A stretch of 64,000 bases of DNA from NCBI GenBank assembly GCA_965199705.1, contig OZ241359.1, positions 2,232,001 to 2,296,000 on the forward strand. Direction: 5' to 3'. Numbering within the stretch: position 1 is the first letter of the stretch; each line of letters opens with the position of its first letter. Origin of the DNA: Azophilus sp965199705 (GTDB lineage Bacteria > Pseudomonadota > Gammaproteobacteria > Pseudomonadales > Azotimanducaceae). Below are positions 9,193 through 16,979 of the stretch, in pieces. Under the pieces are notes generated by a model. It saw only the letters and a program-made list of their open reading frames with translations. It did no database searches and was not told the origin of the DNA. The translations under genes and the position numbers were made by a program.

Positions 9193-10333
9193 TAGTGTCC
9201 TGTCCCATAAATAACTAGTACTATTAGCATGACTTGATTGGAGCCATCAGCATGCCACGTAAAGCCACACCGATACCATTGAGCACCGACGAAAGAAACC
9301 AGTTGAACAGTCTCGTCACATCTCGATCCCTGCCCCATGGGCTGGTGCGCCGAGCGCAGATTGTGCTCGCGTGTGCCGATGGCGAAGGAGGAACCTCAAT
9401 CGCCCAACGGATGAACCTGAACCGGAACACCGTGTTCAAATGGCGCAAGCGGTACCTTGAGCAAGGGGTGCAGGGCTTGCACGATGAATTGCGTCCCGGA
9501 CGGCCGCGCAGCCACAACGATGAACGAGTCGCGGAGGTTGTCAACGCGGCGCTGCAGTCGTCACCGAAAGGCGCCACACACTGGACGACGCGAACAATGG
9601 CCGAGCACCGCGGGGTGTCGAAGAGCACCGTGCAGCGCTGGTTCGACCTGTTCGGCGTTCAACCGCATCGCCAACGGACGTTCAAGTTGTCCACCGACCC
9701 GTTCTTCATTGAGAAGGTTCGCGACATTGTTGGCCTGTACCTGAACCCGCCGGATCACGCGGTGGTGCTGTGCGTGGATGAGAAATCCCAAGTGCAGGCT
9801 CTGCAACGCACGCAACCCCTGCTGCCCTTGGGACTTGGCTATGTCGAAGGAGTCACGCACGATTACATTCGACATGGCACGACGACCCTGTTTGCAGCCT
9901 TGGACGTGGCGACGGGGAACGTGCTCACTCAATGCAAACGCCGCCATCGGCACCAAGAGTTTCTGGGCTTTCTGCGACACATCGACCGCAATGTTCCCAC
10001 GGAGCTGGATGTGCATCTGATCGTGGACAATTACGCGACGCACAAACACGCCAAGGTGAAAGCGTGGCTGGCCAAGCGACCCCGATACCATATTCACTAC
10101 ACGCCGACCTATGCGTCTTGGCTCAACCAGGTCGAACGGTGGTTCGGCATCATCACCCAACGAGCAATCCGTCGTGGGTCGTTTTCTTCGGTCAAGCAAC
10201 TGACCAACAAAATCAACCGATTCGTTGACGAGTACAACTCTAAAACTTCTCCGTTCGTCTGGACTGCAACTGCCGATTCGATCATCGCCAAAGTAGAACG
10301 ATTAGGCGCACTTATTTCTGGGACAGGACACTA
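9193..10333 (+). mobile_element. IS630-family insertion sequence (copy 1), intact
   Basis: Bounded by TA dinucleotides (9,193-9,194 and 10,332-10,333), the known IS630 target duplication. Terminal inverted repeats are TAGTGTCCTGTCCCA on the left and TGGGACAGGACACTA on the right (one mismatch in the right copy). The target TA belongs to the CTAG duplicated by the neighbouring IS5. It contains a single intact transposase. It is the last element before cas2e, whose start lies four bases beyond its right end, so transcription from this element may now drive cas2e. Confidence 0.92.
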
Positions 10334-10334
10334 G
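9252..10334 (+). CDS. IS630-family transposase
   Basis: A 360-residue protein from MPRKATPIPLSTDERNQLNS (ATG at 9,252; a TTG six codons upstream is also possible). It has an N-terminal homeodomain-like HTH part (GEGGTSIAQRMNLNRNTVFKWRKRY) and a DDE superfamily endonuclease core: Asp in VVLCVDEKSQVQAL, Asp in VHLIVDNYATHK, and Glu in ASWLNQVERWFG. Its last codons run through the right inverted repeat, and the stop TAG uses the TA of the target site. No frame breaks; probably active. Confidence 0.93.
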   Translation: MPRKATPIPLSTDERNQLNSLVTSRSLPHGLVRRAQIVLACADGEGGTSIAQRMNLNRNTVFKWRKRYLEQGVQGLHDELRPGRPRSHNDERVAEVVNAALQSSPKGATHWTTRTMAEHRGVSKSTVQRWFDLFGVQPHRQRTFKLSTDPFFIEKVRDIVGLYLNPPDHAVVLCVDEKSQVQALQRTQPLLPLGLGYVEGVTHDYIRHGTTTLFAALDVATGNVLTQCKRRHRHQEFLGFLRHIDRNVPTELDVHLIVDNYATHKHAKVKAWLAKRPRYHIHYTPTYASWLNQVERWFGIITQRAIRRGSFSSVKQLTNKINRFVDEYNSKTSPFVWTATADSIIAKVERLGALISGTGH

Positions 10335-10337
10335 TCC

Positions 10338-10631
10338 ATGGCAATCTCCATGGTCGTAACCAGCAACGTAGAGGCTCGCTATCGCGGATTCCTCACTTCC
10401 ATCATGCTGGAAGTGACGCCAGGCGTTTATGTCGCGCCAGACATGTCCGCCGCTGTGAGGACTCGGATGTGGAATGTCGTTTCAGATTGGTGGAACTCTC
10501 TTCGAAATGGCTCCGTTGTCTTGGTGTGGCGAGATCGGGACGCTGTGGGCAACCTCCAAATCAGGTGCCTCGGTGCAGCCCCCAAGGAGATTGTGGACGC
10601 TGACGGAGTTTTGCTCGTAAAGCGCAGGTGA
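10338..10631 (+). CDS. cas2e: Cas2e, CRISPR adaptation subunit
   Basis: A 97-residue protein that I identify as Cas2 of type I-E: MVVTSNVEARYRGFLTSIML, EVTPGVYVAPDMSAAVRTRMW and VLVWRDRDAVGNLQIRCLG match the E. coli type ygbF family (about 95-100 residues). Cas2e is the structural dimer that bridges two Cas1 dimers in the integrase. The start may be ATG at 10,338, four bases after the IS630 end, or ATG at 10,350, which gives the more typical N-terminus. It is stranded 6.46 kb from cas1e by the IS stack but remains next to the leader and array. The protein looks intact. Confidence 0.9.
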   Translation: MAISMVVTSNVEARYRGFLTSIMLEVTPGVYVAPDMSAAVRTRMWNVVSDWWNSLRNGSVVLVWRDRDAVGNLQIRCLGAAPKEIVDADGVLLVKRR

Positions 10632-10688
10632 TGGCCGAAGGGCCTCTCCAGATCTTTAATAATATATTTCAAGACATTATGCTCCAGG
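10632..10688 (+). promoter_or_regulatory. CRISPR leader
   Basis: The 57 bases between the cas2e stop and the first repeat are AT-rich in the middle (CTTTAATAATATATTTCAAG), unlike the surrounding GC-rich DNA. The cas1-cas2-leader-array order and strand match other type I-E loci, so I take this as the leader and promoter end. The degenerate repeats lie at the opposite end of the array, which agrees with this orientation. The leader is short if measured from the cas2e stop; functional sequence may overlap the cas2e 3' end. Confidence 0.7.
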
Positions 10689-12840
10689 GGTTCCCCCGCA
10701 CGGGCGGGGATAGACCTTCCTTTGGCTTCTTCTGCTATCTCGGCCTTGAGGTTCCCCCGCACGGGCGGGGATAGACCGCCTACTACGTCCGTATAGACAC
10801 AGAGGGCAAAGGTTCCCCCGCACGGGCGGGGATAGACCCCTGGTGGAGGGACACGGCGAGGCCGTGAACCGGGTTCCCCCGCACGGGCGGGGATAGACCC
10901 TCGTCCGACGGGATCCAATGCCTCATGCTCCGGGTTCCCCCGCACGGGCGGGGATAGACCCTGCATGCTTGGCCATTTCCGCGCCTGGCAGGCGGTTCCC
11001 CCGCACGGGCGGGGATAGACCCTGGTGCCGACAGATGATGGGTGTCGATTCTGTGGTTCCCCCGCACGGGCGGGGATAGACCCTTCACTGCAAGCCTGAG
11101 AGCCTGCGGGCAACCGGTTCCCCCGCACGGGCGGGGATAGACCCATGAGCTATGACCCGGTTGATGAGGACATAGCGGTTCCCCCGCACGGGCGGGGATA
11201 GACCCGCCCGATCCGCCCCTGGTCGGAACATAGGGAAGGTTCCCCCGCACGGGCGGGGATAGACCCGGGTGGAAGAATACCAGCGCAAGAGGGGCTATGG
11301 TTCCCCCGCACGGGCGGGGATAGACCCGCGATCAAGGCGTGGCTTGGGCCGGGTTTCGAGGTTCCCCCGCACGGGCGGGGATAGACCCACTCAGGTCAAG
11401 GTGTACCAACTCACCGCGACGGTTCCCCCGCACGGGCGGGGATAGACCCTGACCGCGATCACAGAAGGCACGCAGCAAGCTGGTTCCCCCGCACGGGCGG
11501 GGATAGACCCGATTTTTTCTGGGGCGCCACGGACGGCGACCTGGTTCCCCCGCACGGGCGGGGATAGACCCCCGATCCGCTCCTCATCGTCATCCGCCAC
11601 CGCGGTTCCCCCGCACGGGCGGGGATAGACCCTCGACCAGCCAGGTCACCGCGGTCACGATGGAGGTTCCCCCGCACGGGCGGGGATAGACCCGGGCGCT
11701 TGGCGGTGTTGCCTCACTTGTGAGAGGTTCCCCCGCACGGGCGGGGATAGACCCGGCGAGATGAATTGTATGTTGGGCCACTTCCGGGTTCCCCCGCACG
11801 GGCGGGGATAGACCCGTCTATTTCGGTGAGATTCTCCAGGGAGAACAGGTTCCCCCGCACGGGCGGGGATAGACCCTGCAGGAGCGCGGCAAAGCGCCGG
11901 AAGTTGATGGTTCCCCCGCACGGGCGGGGATAGACCCGACTATCCGGCAGTGATCGAGTCGATCCTTGAGGTTCCCCCGCACGGGCGGGGATAGACCCTG
12001 AAAGAGTGGGGGATCGAATCATGAGCATACGGTTCCCCCGCACGGGCGGGGATAGACCCGTCTATTTCGGTGAGATTCTCCAGGGAGAACAGGTTCCCCC
12101 GCACGGGCGGGGATAGACCCTCGAAAAATGGCGCAGATTTGTGAGTGCGGCGGGTTCCCCCGCACGGGCGGGGATAGACCCACACCTAGCTCGAGGACGT
12201 CATCCTCGGACGAGGTTCCTCCGCACGGGCGGGGATAGACCCAAAATCTGTTGGGTTGTGTGGACGATCCCGCAGGTTCCCCCGCACGGGCGGGGATAGA
12301 CCCAGTATGCGTAAAGTGTATTCGCGCCGAGTTTCGGTTCCCCCGCACGGGCGGGGATAGACCCAAAATCTGTTGGGTTGTGTGGACGATCCCGCAGGTT
12401 CCCCCGCACGGGCGGGGATAGACCCCGGCCCGGTCGATAGCTCGACTGCGCGGGCAGGGGTCCCCCGCACGGGCGGGGATAGACCCAGTTCGCACAAGGC
12501 TATACTTCTTGAAGAGATGGTTCCCCCGCACGGGCGGGGATAGACCCGCGGACGTAAATGCCACGATCAACATTCTGGCGGTTCCCCCGCACGGGCGGGG
12601 ATAGACCCCAGCCTGACCGCGATTTCCCTTCGGGCCAGGAGGTTCCCCCGCACGGGCGGGGATAGACCCGCGGACGTAAATGCCACGATCAACATTCTGG
12701 CGGTTCCCCCGCACGGGCGGGGATAGATAGACCCGACGGCGGCGAGACGGTGGATCTGGTCCAGGGGGGTCCCCCGCACGGGCGGGGATAGACCCGCTGT
12801 AGATGGTGTAAATCCAGTCCTGTAAGGAGTTCCCCCGCAA
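10689..12840 (+). CRISPR. Type I-E CRISPR array: 35 full repeats plus one truncated repeat
   Basis: A 28-nt repeat beginning GGTTCCCCCGCACGGG and ending GGGGATAGACC recurs every 61 nt with 33-nt spacers, from 10,689 to the truncated repeat at 12,828-12,840. The repeat contains the CCCCGC...GCGGGG stem of type I-E repeats and reads in the same direction as the cas genes. Variants: repeat 26 (12,214) has T for C in the C-run; repeats 30 (12,458) and 35 (12,767) have GGGT for GGTT; repeat 34 (12,702) has a 4-nt internal duplication (GATAGATAG). Spacers 19 and 23, 26 and 28, and 31 and 33 are identical pairs. The decayed end is leader-distal. Confidence 0.98.
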
Positions 12841-12901
12841 AAGGCATACCAATGACAACCGATTACCACATCACAACAGAACCAAAACTGGGGATTTTTA
12901 C

Positions 12902-13153
12902 TTCGGCATTGACAGTGAGCAGCATGAGCGCAAGGTGGCGCGCAACCTGCTGATCAGCTTTCAGCGTCGCACCTACCAGGTGACGGGGCATGGCAAGGGT
13001 TATCGTCTGCGAGGGGCTTCGGTGACGGTATGCAAGGGCTTCGACGGATCGGTGACGGTGCTGCGTGATGGTTGCGAGTTGCCAGAAAGCGAGAAACGCG
13101 CACATTGCGGGCATCTCCAGTGTCTGCGCCTCGTGGTCGTCGATGGTGATTGA
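12902..13153 (+). pseudogene. ISNCY/IS1202-like transposase C-terminal relic
   Basis: An open frame without its own start reads YFGIDSEQHERKVARNLL then ISFQRRTYQVTGHGKGYRLR and GASVTVCKGFDGSVTVLRDG. This matches, from memory, the post-catalytic region of ISNCY (IS1202-like) transposases, which carry a YQ-x-G-x-GY-RGA-VTV-DG-TVL pattern. The catalytic part is missing; the sequence upstream is the broken last CRISPR repeat. I take it as a remnant of an element that truncated the distal end of the array. Confidence 0.55.
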
Positions 13154-13491
13154 AGATCGCGCCGTCGTCGGTGAACAGCAGCGCCTTGAGCGCCGCCAGG
13201 CTGTCGCCGTGCCGGAATCAGCTTGCCGCGCAGGCTGCCCGCCAGGAGTCTGCGCTGAAGGAAGATCGCGGTGCTGAGAGGGCCGCTCCGAGGCCAACCG
13301 CATCGACAGCGGGCGCGACCGGCAGGTTTCGGCAGCAAGAGTCTTGCGGCACTGATACGGAGCCACTCAACTGGTAGAGCGCTTCGCTCGGCCAATTTGA
13401 ACCGGGAACAGCATCGCGCTCGTTACTCATAGGCCGCACCGCCCCCCGGACGGCTTTGTGCAGGAAGCGCTGCATGAAGTGTTACAGAAAC
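13154..13491. other. Intergenic stretch without a recognisable gene
   Basis: Between the ISNCY relic and the operator of the first DUF4143 ATPase there are about 340 bases. Several short frames are open in this GC-rich DNA, but none gives a product I recognise. It may be further decayed transposon sequence. The end becomes AT-rich toward 13,480, where the promoter of the next gene begins. Confidence 0.4.
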
Positions 13492-13522
13492 TGAAATTTT
13501 GAATTTTAACTTCAATATTTCA
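13492..13522. promoter_or_regulatory. 31-bp near-perfect palindrome upstream of the first DUF4143 ATPase
   Basis: Two 12-bp arms, TGAAATTTTGAA and TTCAATATTTCA, match in 11 of 12 positions as an inverted repeat around a 7-bp centre (TTTTAAC). The site ends 16 bp before the ATG at 13,539 and lies in a markedly AT-rich island in GC-rich DNA. Its position over the likely promoter or start suggests a repressor site, possibly autoregulatory. It could also be a cruciform-forming or hairpin sequence. Confidence 0.55.
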
Positions 13523-13538
13523 TGATATATTGCATCCC

Positions 13539-14786
13539 ATGTTCAAAAGGAAACTCACCCTTCCAGCGCCAGGCGAAGAGAGCTTTTTTCTTTGGGGGCC
13601 GCGTCAGACCGGCAAGACAACGCTGCTGCGGGCGCATTATTCAGCCCAGCGGTGGATCGACCTGCTGAAATCGGACCAATTTCGGCGCTACGCGACCCGC
13701 CCGGAGTATCTGCGGCAGGAATTGGCGGCAGACCTTGATGCAGCCGACGCTGGCGCTCACTCCCAAGTCTGCCAGCAGACCACACCCGGCGCCCAACCCC
13801 GTGGCGAGCGGGCTGGAACCCAGATCGTCATCGACGAAATCCAGAAAGTGCCGGCGCTACTGAACGAAGTGCATTGGCTGATCGAGAATCGCGGTGTCAA
13901 ATTCGCCCTGTGCGGCTCCAGCGCACGCAAACTGCGGCGGGGCGCGGCCAATTTGCTTGGGGGGCGCGCCTTGCGTTACCAACTGCACGGCTTGACGGCA
14001 GCCGAGCTCGGCGCAGGGTTCGATCTTGACCGGCTTCTCAACCGCGGCTTCATGCCGCGAATATTCGAGTCCAAGCGGGCCACGCGTCTGCTCGACGCCT
14101 ACATCGCCGACTATCTGAAGGAGGAAATCGCAGCGGAAGGCCTGGTGCGCAATCTGCCCGCTTTCGGGGATTTCCTCGCCGCGGCCGCGCTCTGCGACGG
14201 CGAATTGATCAACTTCAGCAATATCGCCGCGGATTGCGGGGTCTCAAGCCATACCGTGAAATCCCACTTCGAGATATTGGAAGGTACTTTGCTGGGCCGC
14301 TGGCTGCCGGCGTACCGGCGGCGACCCAAACGGAAAGTGACGGCGGCGCCGAAGTTCTATTTCTGCGATGTGGGGGTGGTCAATCGGCTGGCGCGGCGTG
14401 GGCCAGTGGAGCGCGGTTCAGCAGCTTACGGCAGAGCCTTCGAGAATTGGACATTCCACGAGCTTTCGACCTGGATCGACTATCGCCAACCCGGTGGCGA
14501 GCTCGCGTACTGGGGCCTCAGCAGCGGCGCCGGCGAAGTAGATTTCATTCTCGACGACATGCGTTTGGCGATCGAAGCGAAAAGCAGCGCGCGAATCGCC
14601 AACAAACACCTGCACGGGCTGCGCAGCCTGGTCAAGGACCATCCTCGGGTGCAGCGGAGAATCGTGGTCTGCCTGGAACCGCTGCCACGGCGCACGGAAG
14701 ACGGCATTGAGATTTTGCCAGCCGCGGAATTCGTGCGCCGGCTGTGGGCGGACGAACTCAAATTGCCGGAACAATATCCGGGATAG
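13539..14786 (+). CDS. AAA+ ATPase with C-terminal DUF4143 domain (paralogue 1)
   Basis: A 415-residue protein. Walker A is FLWGPRQTGKTT (around residues 20-31); Walker B is IVIDEIQKVPALLNEVHWLI; the sensor-like FALCGSSARKLRRGAANLLGGRA follows. The C-terminal half has the DUF4143 pattern: DYLKEEIAAEGLVRNLPAF, a winged-helix-like segment with SSHTVKSHFEILEGTLLG, FYFCDVGVVNRLA, then a nuclease-like E-x-D-F and E-A-K motif (AGEVDFILDDMRLAIEAKSS), resembling the PD-(D/E)xK core. I chose ATG at 13,539 over an upstream TTG. The function of this widespread family is poorly defined; it is often found beside mobile DNA. It is paralogous to the gene at 14,901. Confidence 0.88.
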   Translation: MFKRKLTLPAPGEESFFLWGPRQTGKTTLLRAHYSAQRWIDLLKSDQFRRYATRPEYLRQELAADLDAADAGAHSQVCQQTTPGAQPRGERAGTQIVIDEIQKVPALLNEVHWLIENRGVKFALCGSSARKLRRGAANLLGGRALRYQLHGLTAAELGAGFDLDRLLNRGFMPRIFESKRATRLLDAYIADYLKEEIAAEGLVRNLPAFGDFLAAAALCDGELINFSNIAADCGVSSHTVKSHFEILEGTLLGRWLPAYRRRPKRKVTAAPKFYFCDVGVVNRLARRGPVERGSAAYGRAFENWTFHELSTWIDYRQPGGELAYWGLSSGAGEVDFILDDMRLAIEAKSSARIANKHLHGLRSLVKDHPRVQRRIVVCLEPLPRRTEDGIEILPAAEFVRRLWADELKLPEQYPG

Positions 14787-14835
14787 TCGGAACCGCTTCG
14801 AAAGGGTGCGGCGAGCCGAAACCACAACCTGCTTG

Positions 14836-14898
14836 TGACAATTGACGGGGCTTCTATTGATTGTCATGATAATCAGCAACAGTCCCGTTGATTGTCAT
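14836..14898. promoter_or_regulatory. Repeated TTGATTGTCAT motifs upstream of the second DUF4143 ATPase
   Basis: TTGATTGTCAT occurs twice as a direct repeat (14,857-14,867 and 14,888-14,898), 31 bp or about three helical turns apart. An inverted partial copy TGACAATTGA lies at 14,836-14,845. The second copy ends two bases before the ATG at 14,901, so a protein bound there would block translation initiation or early transcription. The motif differs from the palindrome of paralogue 1. Confidence 0.5.
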
Positions 14899-14900
14899 AG

Positions 14901-16052
14901 ATGAACCAACCGGATGTACCACGCTATCTGAAGCCGTCCGAGGTTCTGGCCAGCAAGTCCTGTTTCCTGTTCGGCCCGCGCCAGACCGGCAAGTCCACCT
15001 TGATCCGGCAACAGCTTGCGGGCTGCCCCGTCTATGACCTGCTGGACAGGGGCTTGTTCTTGCGGCTATCGCACAATCCAACGCTGATCCGCGAGGCGCT
15101 GACGCCGGAAACAACCCTCATCGTCATCGACGAAATCCAGAAGCTGCCGGAATTGTTGAACGAAGTCCATCTCATGATCGAGCGTTATGGGGTGCGGTTT
15201 CTGCTCACCGGATCCAGCGCCCGCAGCCTGCGTCGCAAGGGCGTGAACTTGCTGGGCGGCCGGGCCAGGTCACGAGCGCTGCACCCTTTTACCCGAATCG
15301 AGCTGGGGTCTCGCTTTGACCTGCACCGCGCCCTGGAGCACGGTCTGCTGCCGCCGATCTACTTTTCGGACGCCCCGGAAGAAGACTGGGCGGCCTATGC
15401 CGGCGACTATCTCAAGGAAGAGGTGGCTGCGGAAGCCGTGGTGCGCAATGTTGGCGCCTTCAGCCGCTTTCTGCGAGCGGCGGCCCTGTCCCATGGGCAG
15501 ATGATCAACTTCGCCAGCTTTGCCAACGACGCCCAGGCGCCCGCTTCGACGGTCAGGGCCTACTACGAGATTCTCAAGGACACCTTCATCGCCCACGAAG
15601 TTCGGGCCATCACAGAGACCCGGAAGCGCAAGGCCGTGTCCACCTCGAAGTATTACCTGTTCGACATCGGCCTGGCGCGCCACCTGCAAGGCCGCAGAGG
15701 GCTTGCCCCTGGAACGCCGGAATACGGCGAGGCATTCGAGAGCTTCATCCATCAGGAAATCGCCGCCTACTGCAGCTACCATCGACTCGACCCGCCAGGC
15801 TACTGGCGATCGAAGTCGGGATTCGAAGTGGATTTCGTGTTTCAGAAGCTTGCCGTCGAAGTCAAGGCGAAGACGCATGTGGGGAACCGGGAGCTACGCA
15901 GCCTGATGGCGCTTGCTGAGGAGGGCATTACCAGACGCCACCTGCTGGTGTGCATGGAGCCTGGCCGCCGTCTCGTACAGGGCGTCGAAGTGCTGCATTG
16001 GGAGGCGTTTCTGGATGCGCTGTGGGGAGGGGATCTGGTAACGACCAGCTAG
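14901..16052 (+). CDS. AAA+ ATPase with C-terminal DUF4143 domain (paralogue 2)
   Basis: A 383-residue paralogue of the preceding gene. Walker A is FLFGPRQTGKST; Walker B is LIVIDEIQKLPELLNEVHLM; then FLLTGSSARSLRRKGVNLLG, DYLKEEVAAEAVVRNVGAF, a helix-turn-helix-like APASTVRAYYEILKD, YYLFDIGLARHL, and the nuclease-like motif GFEVDFVFQKLAVEVKAKT. A conserved FESFIHQEI segment precedes it. Its stop TAG is formed by the TA of a MITE target site plus the first base of the MITE; reconstruction shows TAG was also present before insertion, so the protein is not truncated. The two genes are about 115 bp apart, each with its own putative operator, so they need not be one operon. Confidence 0.88.
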   Translation: MNQPDVPRYLKPSEVLASKSCFLFGPRQTGKSTLIRQQLAGCPVYDLLDRGLFLRLSHNPTLIREALTPETTLIVIDEIQKLPELLNEVHLMIERYGVRFLLTGSSARSLRRKGVNLLGGRARSRALHPFTRIELGSRFDLHRALEHGLLPPIYFSDAPEEDWAAYAGDYLKEEVAAEAVVRNVGAFSRFLRAAALSHGQMINFASFANDAQAPASTVRAYYEILKDTFIAHEVRAITETRKRKAVSTSKYYLFDIGLARHLQGRRGLAPGTPEYGEAFESFIHQEIAAYCSYHRLDPPGYWRSKSGFEVDFVFQKLAVEVKAKTHVGNRELRSLMALAEEGITRRHLLVCMEPGRRLVQGVEVLHWEAFLDALWGGDLVTTS

Positions 16053-16212
16053 GAGCCTGCGCCGTAGGAAGTCGCAAAAGCGAAAATTTGATTTCGCCGC
16101 CCCTTTGGACGGGCGATTGAGGAGAATATCCAGCCATATTTGACGAAATCGAACGTTCAAAGGGGCGAGTGAAAGCGGATTTGCAGCCGTGAATTCCTGC
16201 GGCGCAGGCTCC
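16052..16212. mobile_element. 161-bp MITE with TA target duplication
   Basis: A non-coding element whose ends are an imperfect inverted repeat: GGAGCCTGCGCCGTAGGAA at the left and TTCCTGCGGCGCAGGCTCC at the right. It is flanked by TA (16,050-16,051 and 16,213-16,214), as for IS630/Tc1-type elements. The interior has no open frame. Parts of its two ends recur at 33,252-33,276 and 57,992-58,027. The element that mobilises it is not identified; its ends differ from both IS630 copies in this window. Confidence 0.75.
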
Positions 16213-16310
16213 TAGTGTCATGTCACACTTAAAAAGTCGGTAACTACTCGCCCCTTGACATTATAGGGAGCCGGTTCTATGGTGTGGGCTTTCCGACAGC
16301 ACTCACCGGC

Positions 16311-16976
16311 ATGGGCAACGCATATTTCGGTTCCAAGGCGACGGCGGGCCTGTGTCAGGCGCTGATTGCCTTGATGCCGCCGCACAGCACCTACATCGAG
16401 ACGCACCTGGGGGGCGGGGCGATCATGAAGCGCAAGCCCGGCGCCCTGCGCAACATCGGGACCGATCTGGACGAGCGGGCCTTGGCCGGATTCCAGTGCG
16501 ATTATCCGGTGGAGTTGGTGCACGGTTGTTGCCACCGGTTTCTGGCGGAACATCCCTTCGACGGGACGGAGTTGGTGTACAGCGACCCGCCGTACCTGCT
16601 GCGCACGCGCAAGTCGGCGCGGCGCTACCGCCACGACTACGAGGACGCGGATCACGCGGCGCTGCTCGGTCTGCTGCGGTCCTTGCCGTGCGCGGTGATG
16701 GTGTCGGGGTATCCGTCGTCGTTCTACGACGAGCGGCTTGAAGGCTGGCGCAGCGCGTCGGTGCAGGTGATGCACCAGGCCGGTGTGGTGACGGAGAAGG
16801 TATGGTTCAACTTCGAGCCGGACCGGATGCACTGGGCGAGCTTGGCGGGCCGGAACTTCACGCACCGCCAGTCGGTCAAGCGCAAGGCGGAAAGCTGGGG
16901 TCGGCGCTATCGGGCGATGCCGCCGGCGGAGCGGCTGGCGGTGCTGGCGGCGCTCATGGCGGTGGAGGCGGAGTAG
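16311..16976 (+). CDS. D12-class DNA N6-adenine methyltransferase (Dam-like) inside the IS66 element
   Basis: About 221 residues from ATG at 16,311 (an upstream in-frame GTG at 16,284 is possible). The family motifs are clear: NAYFGSKATAGLCQALIALM at the N-terminus, the AdoMet-binding YIETHLGGGAIMKRKPG, and the catalytic motif SDPPYLLRTRKS (DPPY, motif IV) followed by LPCAVMVSGYPSSFYDE. Such enzymes methylate adenine N6, often in GATC; the target of this one cannot be read from sequence. It ends four bases before the IS66 transposase start, so the two are probably cotranscribed. It has no partner restriction gene here. Confidence 0.86.
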   Translation: MGNAYFGSKATAGLCQALIALMPPHSTYIETHLGGGAIMKRKPGALRNIGTDLDERALAGFQCDYPVELVHGCCHRFLAEHPFDGTELVYSDPPYLLRTRKSARRYRHDYEDADHAALLGLLRSLPCAVMVSGYPSSFYDERLEGWRSASVQVMHQAGVVTEKVWFNFEPDRMHWASLAGRNFTHRQSVKRKAESWGRRYRAMPPAERLAVLAALMAVEAE

Positions 16977-16979
16977 CCG

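Noticed and set aside
3879..10337. Loss of cas2
   Set aside because: At first cas2 seemed to be missing after cas1e. The 97-residue protein at 10,338 matches Cas2e, so it is displaced, not lost.
10427..12858. Several minus-strand frames with repeated SIPARAGEP and VYPRPCGGT
   Set aside because: These are translations of the CRISPR repeats. The 28-nt repeat and 33-nt spacers give a 61-nt period, which cycles through the three frames.
13374..13420. A tRNA-like stretch (CACTCAACTGGTAGAGCGCT...)
   Set aside because: It resembles a D-arm (TGGTAGAGC) but no matching acceptor stem, anticodon arm or T-arm (GGTTCGAATC) follows at the right distance.
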